Positions 10,660 to 20,751 of a DNA stretch of 64,000 bases are shown here, one piece after another. This stretch comes from Branchiostoma floridae (taxonomy: Eukaryota > Chordata > Leptocardii > Amphioxiformes > Branchiostomatidae), in assembly GCF_000003815.2 (NCBI RefSeq), contig NW_023365738.1, positions 124,001-188,000 on the forward strand, read 5' to 3'. The position numbers and the translations under genes are program-made. Under the pieces are notes generated by a model. The model saw nothing but the letters and a program-made list of their open reading frames with translations. It searched no databases and was not told where the DNA came from. Each line of letters opens with the position of its first letter. Within the stretch, counting starts at the first letter, position 1.

Positions 10660-11380
10660 CAATTAGTCTGGACAGACCACACCCAGGTTGTACACTACAC
10701 CCATCAGTGCAGTCGAGAGTGCAGTGGTGAACAGACGGAGTGTTGTGTCCGCCGGTACGCGTGTCCACCCACAGTGTGAGGCAGATAGTAGCAGATCATA
10801 TCCAAAACTCGAGCGAAGTTCTGGATTGTCCCTCTTCAACGCGAGGCTATAGAGATCTATCATCGAACTAAACCTACTACGCGCACGTACATCGAGTGGG
10901 GTCAGACGTAACTGATCCAGCGCATTTCCCTCATCCGTGAGCAGCGGACAGACCTTTTTACAAGAAGAAGATTACTTACATCAGGTTAGCAAGATTTTCA
11001 ATTACTCAGAGTTTCCAAAAGAATGTCATTTTTAACCGTACATCATTAGGTGCATATACATTTATCAAAGACAATTTTTGGTTCTGAACAAGTATGTTCG
11101 CTATACTGAATCGACCTTCACAGAAACAAAGAACACATAAATAACAAGTTCGGAGGCGATGTTTCTCAGTGTTCAGTACTGTTCAATGCTCTCAAGTAGT
11201 AGTATACAGTCTGTTGCTTTCAGGCCCAGTGTATAGTACGCCTTTGATATATAACTGACACAGTTTGAGACTAGCGAACTTTGGCGGCTGCTGTCTTAGA
11301 ACCGAAATGAGTTCCTCCCTTTCCTCTCGGATCTGCCTTGGGAAGACCGAAGTTTGTGCCTTTCAGATTTTTGACCGCTC
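10660..11380. other. Intergenic stretch, nothing firm
   Basis: A 66-codon minus-strand frame (10663-10863) is open, but I could not link it to a family and it has a stop just upstream of its ATG. Otherwise no features. Confidence 0.4.
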
Positions 11381-11387
11381 CTCTAAC

Positions 11388-11600
11388 CAGCAAATGAGGA
11401 CTTGATTTGCATGATTAATGAGGAAATTGTATAATTCCATTGTTCTCAATAACTGGACTTCCATAAATGTAACTCATGTTAATTATGGTAGGTGGAATAT
11501 AAGCAGATACCAAATATGGTAATGAGGAACTTATTTGCATAATTCATGTAAAAATTAGGTCTTTATTTTTGCATAATTAATGGTGGGTACCGGTACAGAA
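11388..11600. repeat. Octamer-bearing repeat, relative of the 58.8-59.4 kb array
   Basis: CAAATGAGGACTTGATTTGCATGATTAATG and a second block about 128 bp on (TAATGAGGAACTTATTTGCAT) match the repeat unit in CROT intron 9. ATTTGCAT starts at 11405 and 11533. In both cases the position 17 bp upstream holds a decayed ATGCAAAT, the same register as the array at 58.8 kb. Confidence 0.6.
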
Positions 11601-12016
11601 AATTCCGGTTCAGGTCCGGTTAAGGTCCAGGACCTGGACCTGGTTCCGTATTTGAAAACTTGTGAATGGATGATAATAAAAACAATGGCCAATTTCGCCA
11701 CAAAGAGTTTTTTTTAGTATTCGACTCCCACTGGCGTATTAATTAATGAGAAAATGCTATAATGTCGTTGTGGTAATTGACGGGAACTTGTAGCACTTGT
11801 AACATTTCTTGATGACCTCAATTGCATAAATCATAAAATGCGATTAAAGCCTTCTCTCTTAAAATAGATTGTGTACGTCTGTTATTTGGTGAAGGAGATG
11901 ATCAATGAATATAATTTATGCAAATGAGGCTCTAATTATCAGTCATGCATTTGAATTTGCTGTGCGATCGGCCTTCCCTGTATCCAGCCTGATTCCTCCT
12001 CGGGAAGGGTCTCTGT

Positions 12017-12449
12017 TAGGGCTGGGTATCGGTACAGCGTTCCGGTACAAAACCGTTTTTTCTTATTGGACCGGTCCAGAAAAACCGGACCTGAAAGAAT
12101 TAGGTGGACCGGATGTTGGACCGATTGGAAAATTAACAGATTATTTTATCAGACATTCACACGTTTTCGCGCTTGCAGGTGGAAGAAAATAACAACAGTG
12201 AAGTAGAGTAGAGTTTGTAGTAATTTCTACTAAGTTTTACGGCCAATCCCACAGGTGCAGTTAGCGTTGTAGGATTTTAAAACGCCAGCGTAAGTCTAAT
12301 ACTCCACCAAACAGATTTCTTTGTTGTAAAATGTACCATTGGTATGAGTCATACTGAATTAGGTCCAGGTTCAGGTCCGGACCTGGACCTGATCCTTTGG
12401 ACCTGAACCGGACCTGGACCTAAATTTTCTGTACCGGTACCCAGCCCTA
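12017..12449. mobile_element. hAT-type MITE, 433 bp, 8-bp target duplication
   Basis: Terminal inverted repeats TAGGGCTGGGTATCGGTAC (left) and GTACCGGTACCCAGCCCTA (right) are flanked by a perfect 8-bp direct repeat GTCTCTGT at 12009-12016 and 12450-12457. An 8-bp duplication is the hAT signature. Inside are many GGTCCGG/CCGGACC words and no transposase. The 95-codon frame at 11905-12192 runs into it and is not a gene. It lies about 170 bp upstream of the LRR-Ig receptor start codon. Relatives: 11585-11640 (fragment) and 53325-53745. Confidence 0.9.
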
Positions 12450-12622
12450 GTCTCTGTAGCTGCGCATCTTGTTTCGGAGGTTCTTGTTATAAACCCTGGC
12501 TGCAGTGGACATAATTGAAATTCCTCTCTAGCTTCTCATTTGAGTTAAGTCACCATTGTTTGGGAAGGTATAAATGATGTAGGATCACATCTACATGATA
12601 CTTTTATTTCCTCATACAGAAC

Positions 12623-15600
12623 ATGTCTAACAGACTGGAGATAAGTCTGATTCTTCTGCTGATGATCCTGAAGGAAGGTGGGCCAGCCTACAATTGTGAC
12701 AGATCATCATACTGTAACTGTCATGACTCGGAAAATCTGCTCAGGAGTGTTCCTCAAGATCTTCCTACAAGCACCATCGATCTTTGCTTAGATGGTAATG
12801 CTATTGTGTCATTGAGTCAGTCTAACGTCTCCAGATGTTCATATATAGAAACTATTACATTACATAGAAATACTATAACCAGGGTAGAAATTACTACAGT
12901 TTTAAATCTACCTGATCTTTCCCGCGTGGAGCTGTGCTGTACCCAGATAACCAACATTCAACCTGGGTCACTTTCAAATCTACCCAATGTTGATCGGTTG
13001 TACCTGTCCTCTAATCGGATAACTAATATTCAACCTGGTTCATTTTCTAACCTACCAAAGCTTGATGACTTGTACCTGTCCTCTAATGAGATAACTAACA
13101 TTCAAACTGGGTCATTTTCCAATCTACCACGTCTTAGCTACTTGGATCTGTCCTACAACCATATAACTAACATTCAACCTGGGTCATTTTCAAATCTGCC
13201 CAAGCTTGAGCAATTAGACCTGTCCCGCAACCATATAAGGAACATCCAAGCTGGGTTATTTTCTAATCTGCCAAAGCTTACGCACTTATTACTGGAATGC
13301 AACCATATACATGTTACCAATATTCAACCTGGGTCATTTTCTAATATACCACGGCTTAGCTGGTTGATCATGTCCGCCAATCAGATAGATATTATTCAAC
13401 CTGCGTTTTCAAACCTGCCCAATCTTAAGCGGTTAGACCTGCCCGACAACCATATAGCCAATGTTCAATCTGGGTCATTTTCTAATCTGCCCAAGCTTGA
13501 GATGTTAGACCTGTCATACAACAATATAACTAACATTCAAGCTGGGACATTTTCAAATCTACCACAGCTTTACAATTTGGAATTGCAATACAACAATATA
13601 ACTAACATTCAACATGGGTTATTTTCAAATCTACCACAGCTTTACAAGTTGGACTTGTCCTACAACCAAGTAACTAACATTCCACCAGGGTCATTTTCAA
13701 ATCTACCACATATTTACAAGTTAGACCTGAAATACAACAATATAGCAAACATTCCAGCTGGATCATTTTCTAATCTACCAAAACTTTGTCATTTGGACCT
13801 GAAATACAACAATATAATGAACATTAAAGCTGGATCATTTTCTAATCTACCACAGCTTGACTGGTTGGACTTGAGACACAACAATATAAGTAACATTCAA
13901 GCTGGCTCATTCTCTAATCTAACACAACTTTACTTAATGGACCTGACCTCTAATAAGATAACTAGCATTCCACCAGGGTTATTTTCTAATCTACAAAAGC
14001 TTTATCGTTTAAACTTGCAATACAACCATATAACGAACATTCAAGCTGGGTCATTTTCAAATCTACCGATGCTTGGAAGGTTATATCTGAACAACAATCA
14101 GATAACTGGCATTCAACCTATCTCTTTTTCTAATCTACCACGGCTTTACAATTTGGACTTGTCCACCAACCAGATAACTAGCATTTTGCCTGGTACATTT
14201 GTAAAGTTGTACAATTGTCTCAACCTTACTGGGTTGTTACCACTTGTTAACCTTGAGAATAATCCGTGGCAGTGTGACTGTAGGATGGTTCAGTTCAGAC
14301 AAAAGATGAATATGACTAGAACAATTCTTGATCAAATCAAATGTAAAGAGCCCAGCAGGTTTGGGGGGCAAAAGCTTAAAGATATAAACCCTGAAGAGCT
14401 GATCTGTGAAGACGCTAGAATTGTGAGGTTTGACGTGCTAGGTGAAAAGAGAACATTGTTAAAGGGGGAATCACTTGTTCTGATGTGTGAAGCTTCAGGA
14501 ATCCCCACACCAGACATCACAGTCATTCTCCCATCTGGACAGAATGTAAGTGTTGAGTCAGGTGGAAGAGTCAGTGTCGATGAGAATGATACCATCACCA
14601 TAACCAATGTTACTGCGACAGATGCTGGTCTGTACGTATGTATTGCAGTAAGTGCTATTGGCTCCACGTCAGCTACACTGTCTATTGACTTTCAAGTACT
14701 AACAACAGTACACACACCAATATCTGTTACACATGACAACACAGAGAGCGATGCTGACCAAATACTCCTCTATGTATATGTTTCCATTGGTGTTGCTGGG
14801 ATATGTTATGCTGCAGTTGTAATTTTATATAAGGTAAGGACTAAAAAGCCTCCCTTGGTACCAGCAAGCTCTGCCGTTATCAACAATGCGATGGCAGTAG
14901 CCGGGACAGGGGGACAGGGGGGATCCTTAAACTCCGGGACATTCCGGTTGTCATCTGCTCTTGGAACGAGTATCGGTCATTTAGGAGGCCCGAGAATGTC
15001 TGTCATCCAAGGAGCATCACAATCTAGCACTGTATCTGGGCTTCACACAAATGTGTGTGATAACGACAAAGTAGTACCAGATGATTCCGTCTCTGAGTCA
15101 AACACAAATGTGTATGGAAATGACGATGAAGTAGCTGTTTCCATATCTGAGCCAGACACAAATGTGTATGAAAACGACAACGACGTAGTATTAACCGATT
15201 CCGTATCTGAGCCAGACACAAATATGTATGAAAACGACGATGAAGTAGAAACAGCTGTTTCCATATCTGAGTCAGACACAAATGTGTATGAAAACGACGA
15301 TGAAGTAGAAGCAGCTGTTTCCATATCTGAGTCAGACACAAATGTGTATGAAAACGACGATGAAGTAGAAACAGCTGTTTCCATATCTGAGTCAGACACA
15401 AATGTGTATGAAAACGACGATGAAGTAGAAACAGCTGTTTCCATATCTGAGTCAGACACAAATGTGTATGAAAACGACGATGAAGTAGAAACAGCTGTTT
15501 CCATATCTGAGTCAGACACAAATGTGTATGAAAATGACGATGAAGTTTTGACAGCTGCGCCCGTATCTGGATTACACAGAGATCCGTATGAAAATGACAG

Positions 15601-16240
15601 AGGAGAAATATCGACTGGGTCCGTATCTGGGCGGGACACAAAGGTATATGATAATAGTGGAGAGGAGGAAGTAGCGTTCAGTCCTTCTGTAACCGTGAGT
15701 GAAAATGACGAAGAGAAAACAGTTACTGTACTTAGTGAACCTGCAACTGAAGATCAACTAAATGTTACTGAAAATGTTGATAAAGGAATAACATCTCTTC
15801 AGTCCGTACATGTTGAACATATTGATATGCGTAAGAAAGATGATAACGAAATCGAACCCGACAATTGTGTAAACGGGCAACATATTGGTATATGTGAACA
15901 TCGGAATGTGGAATCTGATGCAGTACCAGGTTATTGTGTTTCAATGAAAAACATGAATATGAATGCTGCTCAGTTAATATACAAGAATGAGAAAGCCGTA
16001 CAAGGCACTCAGTTAATCTATGGGAAGGATAACGGAGACTCAGCTACATCTGCTGACTCCTATAGGTCATCTAAGGTGGGTCTAAAAAAGAATAAGAGAG
16101 AAGAAGCTGTTGCTATTCAGCCAATGTATAAAACTAAAGTAGAAGGCACTTTTCAGTTAATATATGGGAAGGATAAAGGCGAAGCGGCTTCATCTACAAA
16201 GCTCTATAGGTCCTCTGAGGTGGATTTGAAAAAGTCATAA
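12623..16240 (+). CDS. LRR-Ig single-pass receptor with tandem Y-E-N-D cytoplasmic repeats
   Basis: One coding exon of 1205 residues; a TTTCCTCATACAG acceptor three bases before the ATG implies an upstream 5'UTR exon. Order: signal peptide (1-~23); Cys-rich LRRNT; about 19 leucine-rich repeats of 24 residues (NIQPGSFSNLPKLxxLxLS); LRRCT (NPWQCDC...); one Ig domain (~597-691, MCEASG ... DAGLYVCIAV); transmembrane helix ~714-736; tail of ~470 residues. In the tail, about 840-980 is a 20-residue repeat, S-I-S-E-S-D-T-N-V-Y-E-N-D-D-E-V-E-T-A-V. I count 11 Y-x-N motifs including edge units and YKNE near 1125. Phosphorylated Y-x-N is the known ligand of the GRB2 SH2 domain, so the tail could be a multi-site docking platform (inference). 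LRR-Ig membrane proteins are expanded in amphioxus. The ligand is unknown. Confidence 0.92.
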   Translation: MSNRLEISLILLLMILKEGGPAYNCDRSSYCNCHDSENLLRSVPQDLPTSTIDLCLDGNAIVSLSQSNVSRCSYIETITLHRNTITRVEITTVLNLPDLSRVELCCTQITNIQPGSLSNLPNVDRLYLSSNRITNIQPGSFSNLPKLDDLYLSSNEITNIQTGSFSNLPRLSYLDLSYNHITNIQPGSFSNLPKLEQLDLSRNHIRNIQAGLFSNLPKLTHLLLECNHIHVTNIQPGSFSNIPRLSWLIMSANQIDIIQPAFSNLPNLKRLDLPDNHIANVQSGSFSNLPKLEMLDLSYNNITNIQAGTFSNLPQLYNLELQYNNITNIQHGLFSNLPQLYKLDLSYNQVTNIPPGSFSNLPHIYKLDLKYNNIANIPAGSFSNLPKLCHLDLKYNNIMNIKAGSFSNLPQLDWLDLRHNNISNIQAGSFSNLTQLYLMDLTSNKITSIPPGLFSNLQKLYRLNLQYNHITNIQAGSFSNLPMLGRLYLNNNQITGIQPISFSNLPRLYNLDLSTNQITSILPGTFVKLYNCLNLTGLLPLVNLENNPWQCDCRMVQFRQKMNMTRTILDQIKCKEPSRFGGQKLKDINPEELICEDARIVRFDVLGEKRTLLKGESLVLMCEASGIPTPDITVILPSGQNVSVESGGRVSVDENDTITITNVTATDAGLYVCIAVSAIGSTSATLSIDFQVLTTVHTPISVTHDNTESDADQILLYVYVSIGVAGICYAAVVILYKVRTKKPPLVPASSAVINNAMAVAGTGGQGGSLNSGTFRLSSALGTSIGHLGGPRMSVIQGASQSSTVSGLHTNVCDNDKVVPDDSVSESNTNVYGNDDEVAVSISEPDTNVYENDNDVVLTDSVSEPDTNMYENDDEVETAVSISESDTNVYENDDEVEAAVSISESDTNVYENDDEVETAVSISESDTNVYENDDEVETAVSISESDTNVYENDDEVETAVSISESDTNVYENDDEVLTAAPVSGLHRDPYENDRGEISTGSVSGRDTKVYDNSGEEEVAFSPSVTVSENDEEKTVTVLSEPATEDQLNVTENVDKGITSLQSVHVEHIDMRKKDDNEIEPDNCVNGQHIGICEHRNVESDAVPGYCVSMKNMNMNAAQLIYKNEKAVQGTQLIYGKDNGDSATSADSYRSSKVGLKKNKREEAVAIQPMYKTKVEGTFQLIYGKDKGEAASSTKLYRSSEVDLKKS
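15055..15660 (+). repeat. 60-bp coding minisatellite in the LRR-Ig tail
   Basis: Units of exactly 60 bp repeat in register. The five from 15241 to 15540 differ by only a few bases, while flanking units (15055-15240 and 15541-15660) are more diverged and some have lost the tyrosine codon (NVCDND near 15050; VSEND and NVTEN further on). The near-identical core suggests recent expansion by unequal exchange or slippage, so copy number may vary between individuals. Confidence 0.93.
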
Positions 16241-16810
16241 AGAGCATGTCCTGAAACGTTATCTGAAAGTTCAAGTGTTAGCAAAAACGATTTTAGATCA
16301 GAGTTAAACTTTCTGATACAAAATGGACATTTTTGACTGTCCAACTCCATTCTGTGTCCAGGAATGAGCAATTAACCGCTTCTGTGACGTCACGTGCTGC
16401 ATGTTGCACTTTACAAAGACTGGACGTAGCGAGTCGAAAATTCGGGTAAGCCCAAAATAGTTCTTTGTGTTAGAAATTACTCTTGAACTCTGATCCATGT
16501 ATAAAGTACTGCACGCACCTTGTTGTAAGATTAAATGTAGAAACAATGGAAAAGTTCAGCAATTCAATGTCATCAACAACACATCAATACTATTATGGGA
16601 TTGTAGGTTTAACGTTAGCAGATGAGAGTAAGTTATTTTGCATGTAAGGCCATGTTGATTCGATTATATGGATGCCATCCTCTGCTACTCCGAAAACTGA
16701 TGCGAGCTTGCAAGGAAAAATGTTGCTGGAAAACAACTGTCTTCATAAGGAAAATTAAGTGGTCAGGAAAGTTGTAAAGAAATATGTAAACACAAGACGT
16801 TTGTACAATC
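16241..16810. other. 3' flank of LRR-Ig gene
   Basis: Presumed 3'UTR and spacer. No AATAAA could be assigned with confidence; AGATTAAATG near 16529 is the nearest A-rich candidate. No other feature was seen. Confidence 0.4.
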
Positions 16811-16814
16811 GATT

Positions 16815-17225
16815 GATAATTTTTATTTATTTATTGGTTTGGCTGCACCGAACACACAGCCAGGGCTGCCCAACTAGCCTATGGCTATTACAAAGGGCTA
16901 GCCCTGCTGACAAACACATAAACAATACAAATTTAAAAAAAGAACATTTGTATGTACATGGTGTAGGATAACTTACATATCATCTAAAATGGAGTATATA
17001 ACATCATATCATCGACAACAATATTTGCAATGAGGGGTCAGGGTCTGTATATACACGTGTATGACTAATTTACCATGCGTAAGGGTTGCCTAGACATTCC
17101 CACAGTTTTCTTTTGAAAGAAGCAGTGGAGGTGGCTGTGCGAGTAGCAGTAGGTAGAGTGTTCCAGAGTGCTGTTGCTCTGTAGATGAATGTTTTCTGGC
17201 CTCTGGTGGACTTAGTGAGTTCAGG
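16815..17225 (-). mobile_element. LINE 3' fragment (CR1/L2-like)
   Basis: On the minus strand, about 17080-17220 codes RGQKTFIYRATALWNTLP ... SFKRKLWECL, the typical end of a non-LTR retrotransposon reverse-transcriptase ORF, followed by a stop. Downstream (lower coordinates) lies a 3'UTR-like stretch ending in T-rich TTTTTATTTATTTATTGG at about 16820. The 5' part is missing. Confidence 0.75.
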
Positions 17226-17594
17226 ATAATTTTGTTCTTTCACATCTCCTTCTCTGACTTTGACAGTATTGTATGCAATCTATATCATATGCTTACGCAT
17301 TTCGCAGCTACTTTGTTCGATTTACAGTATGGTTGAAAACGTTTTTTTTTTTCAGGAAAAGGATGCAATTTGATGCGCGCGTTGATGCCATCCATGTACT
17401 CGACGCAACTTATTATACCCATATAAAAAGATGGAAAGCTTCTATATTCTCTCTAATGAAATATTGTGAGTACAATGTACTAGTTTACGGGGTTGATCAG
17501 CAAGTTATGTTCCTCACCCAGAAGTAATATGCACACCTCAAATGCGGAGAGGGGGGTTCGCAGGTATGAATCATTTTATCAATATTCAGCGAAT

Positions 17595-18410
17595 TTCAAT
17601 GTTCAATGTTTTATTTATTAAGGTTCTCGCGGGCAAACACACATTCACCCGAATTTTGACCTTATTACACACGTCTGGCTTACCATAGTTACACAAAAAC
17701 ACATAATAACAATTGCTGCATACAAACAACGACTTGTAGATTCCAGTTGACATGTGCATAACATACATAATAGATTAAAATCACCTTATTGGAAAACGGT
17801 GCCGAGTTACAAGCAGTACAGGTAATGGCTAACACAAGTGTTGATGGCACTACTGTGTAACCTTCTTGTTGTATAGACGGATGGCGCTATGGAGGAAGGA
17901 CTTGCTGAGTCTCTTAGTACGGGCTTTTGGTAAACTGATTGTCCTAGAGTTTCTAAGTGTGAGTCCCGTGGCCCCTGTTCTTGTGGGTGGAACCATGTCA
18001 TGCAGGGGGTGGTCTTCCCTGAGCATGCGTTCAAACAGCTGTACCGCTGCCTCCTCCCGTCTGACTTTGAGTGGGGGCAAGTCGGGCACACTGCGCCTTC
18101 CTCCTAGGGAGATGATGCGCAGGGCCCGGCGCTGTACCCTCTCGATGGCCAGTTCCTGCTCCTTACTGCACCCGACCAGTATCACATGGCCATACTCAAG
18201 TACTGGACGTGTAAGTGCCAGGTATATCTGTATTAGGTCCATTACACAGGTACCTTGCTTCGTCAACAGACGCAAATAATTCAGTCTGCACGATGCTTTA
18301 CTGATCATTGCAGAGATCTGTTCGTCGAAGGTGAGGTTCTTGTCCATGTAGAAACCTAGTCCCTTGGCACAGTCAACGGATGGGACTGGTTGGCCTCGAA
18401 GTGTGATCAT
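17595..18410 (-). mobile_element. Truncated LINE reverse transcriptase, C-terminal part
   Basis: A 186-codon open frame (17850-18410) reads ITLRGQPVPSVDCAKGLGFY ... SRLNYLRLL-type sequence, then LALTRPVLEYGHVILVGCSKE, IERVQRRALRII and LPPLKVRREEAAVQLFERM. This is the region after the polymerase domain in jockey/CR1-type non-LTR elements (thumb: the LEY and QRRALR motifs). The element is 5'-truncated. A probable 3'UTR follows down to the A/T-rich end near 17600. Confidence 0.85.
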
Positions 18411-19653
18411 AGGTGGAATTGGAGCACATTTAATGAAGCAGATCTGAAGAAGTAAACTCTTCCCATCGTTCTCATCTTTCTCTCTCTCTCTCTCTCTCTC
18501 CTAAAGATGAAATATGTTGTTTGAAAGATGAGTTATCACTTACGATACAAAGACTTTCAAAGTTATTTTGTACATTATGTACAAACCAGGTTCCTGTGTT
18601 ATAAGATAGGGCCAGTGCCAACATCAAAGTCAGCTGGATTGGCTCCCATGAGCTGACCTACCAGTGACCATAAAGGAGTCTTACACTCTTGAATGTAATG
18701 TAGTTTTCCGAGTGATAGTATACTTCGGAAATTATAAAAAAGGTATGCTGCTTCACATTATGCAATAAAGTACCTACTGGTTATGTGAAAATCGAGAAGC
18801 TGTAAGCATTCTACTCAACTCCCCAAGAACTCTCTACATAAATTCAGTAATCTGAAACTATGACTGAATACAATGTTGCTGACATTGCTGACATGATGGG
18901 CCTTTGAAGTTCACAATGTTCATTACTGTACAAATGCTCGTGGTCTTGTGATTTTGCTGTGTAAGAGTTAGAGTGGAAATATTGTTTCAATTACTACATT
19001 ACAAGAATTACAAGTATTAGTGTAATCTTGAAAGTTTCCAGAAAATCATATTTCATACAAAATTAACAGAAACAACAGTACTCACTTTGTAACTACTTTT
19101 CCTTCCAGTAATGTTTGTCCAATTAGACCATTTACAATTCTGAAGCATGACCAAGGGATAGTTAAATAATAAAAGTAGCTTACTTCACCATTTTGTAGCC
19201 TACTCAACAAAATGACTGACAGTTACCGAACTGTTAACATAGTATTATAAATATTTGCCATATGCAAGCTTATGTAACATCTTCCATGTACAAGCAATAG
19301 GACCAACATAATGCATTTTACTGCATGCATTTTTAATACTACTTTTCTATTATGCCTTGTCTAATACTTATTATACCTGTCTCTGTAATACAATGTTATT
19401 TTACAAAATGACAACAAAAGAGATAAATAGATTTTTTGTTAGCAAAGACTAATTACTTTTTCATACGAAAGAAACTACCCTAAAATAAAGGGTTATCAAC
19501 CCACTGAGGTGTATATGGTGTCATAAGGCCTGGTCATTTGTTATCAACACTGATTAAATTCACCGAGTGAGCAAAGCAAACAAGGCCATATACACTGCAT
19601 GAGGAATATAGTCAGGTCATCCAAAATAATCTGTATGATAATATAACGTTATA
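18411..19653. other. Non-coding spacer downstream of INO80C
   Basis: Contains a (TC)n microsatellite at 18479-18500. No exon or element was recognised in the rest, which is A+T-rich. Confidence 0.45.
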
Positions 19654-19865
19654 TACTGTAAATGCATTTAAGTTTGCGGGGATTTAATTTCGCAGTAGCG
19701 GGGAAAAGGACTTTTCGCGGTGGTTTTAATTTCACGGTAACACCATAGACTGCAGTCTAATACCACGATAGACAAATGTTCGCGGTGGTTTTAAGTTCAC
19801 GGTAAAATGGTCACCGCGAAAACCGCGAACATTAATCCACCGCGAACATTTCTGCATTTACAGTA
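19654..19865. mobile_element. MITE with TACTGTAAATGC ends
   Basis: Starts TACTGTAAATGCATTTAAG and ends with the complement (GCATTTACAGTA). Inside are repeated CGCGGTGGTTTTAATTTCAC words on both strands. Other members: 21163-21365, 21457-21674, 26212-26281 (short), 53805-53852 (fragment) and 54735-54910. It lies just past the INO80C stop codon. Confidence 0.8.
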
Positions 19866-19958
19866 TTTAGATAAAAAATGTATAATCCTGCAATATACAT
19901 CGTATTATAATGGACTGACATGAAATAACAATGACAAAATTAACTTGGATTTTAGACA

Positions 19959-20715
19959 CTATGGCACAGGTGTATTTGCTCTTCTCAGAGCCAAGTATCC
20001 AGTCACAATATCTGATGGTAGCATCCTTATCCTGGAGAACTCATCTGTGTTGGCATATCTGATCTTGGTGTGAGGATCTGTGTAGGAGGCCTGCAGAGAA
20101 TATATCAGATATAGTATCAGATATGTATAATTATTCCAGCACTCGAGACTCAAGAAAATATATCATTTTGTAGAGCTGTAAAAGTAGTATTGAGGCATGT
20201 AGCAATTACAGGTAAACATGATGATTTAAAAAAAGGTGTTTGCTTCTCAAAAGCAGGTTTCCAAACTGTTCCTCATGTTCACTGTGTTAGTTACAAGCAC
20301 CTAAAATATTTTTGTGATGGTGCAAAGCTCAATAACAGAATAAGGGGTAAATTCGGTGCAAACCCGTGTGAAAATTGGTGGACATAGTCAAAATCACCCG
20401 GTCTGTAACTAGACAAATACAATAATTGTACATGTTACATTGACCAGCTACATCTATTGATATAAAATTATGATTTAACTGACGGTGTAATCAATACTCA
20501 CTGGCAGGCCTGATAAATCTGAGTACTTTTTTGCTGGTTTGAAGGAAGGAGGTCCATCCAAACTGCTGTCTGTTAAGTGTGAAGTAAAAGATTAAGTAAC
20601 TGGCAAGGAAGAATCCAACTGTTGAAAATGTAATGACTGTACTCTACATGTACTATTATTGTAAGCTCCTCGCAATTCAGCCCCTGGCTGCAAAGAGTGA
20701 GTAGTCGGCCCACCC

Positions 20716-20751
<36 letters not shown>

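Noticed and set aside
11905-12192. 95-codon frame upstream of the LRR-Ig gene
   Set aside because: Runs into the hAT MITE and has no similarity to known proteins.
15024-15641. Two long antisense open frames (205 and 198 codons) opposite the LRR-Ig tail
   Set aside because: The 60-bp unit is a multiple of three and lacks stops on the minus strand, so open frames follow automatically. The sense frame has the domain evidence.
15055-15660. Regular repeats as a CRISPR array
   Set aside because: Units are contiguous coding repeats without unique spacers, in a eukaryotic gene.
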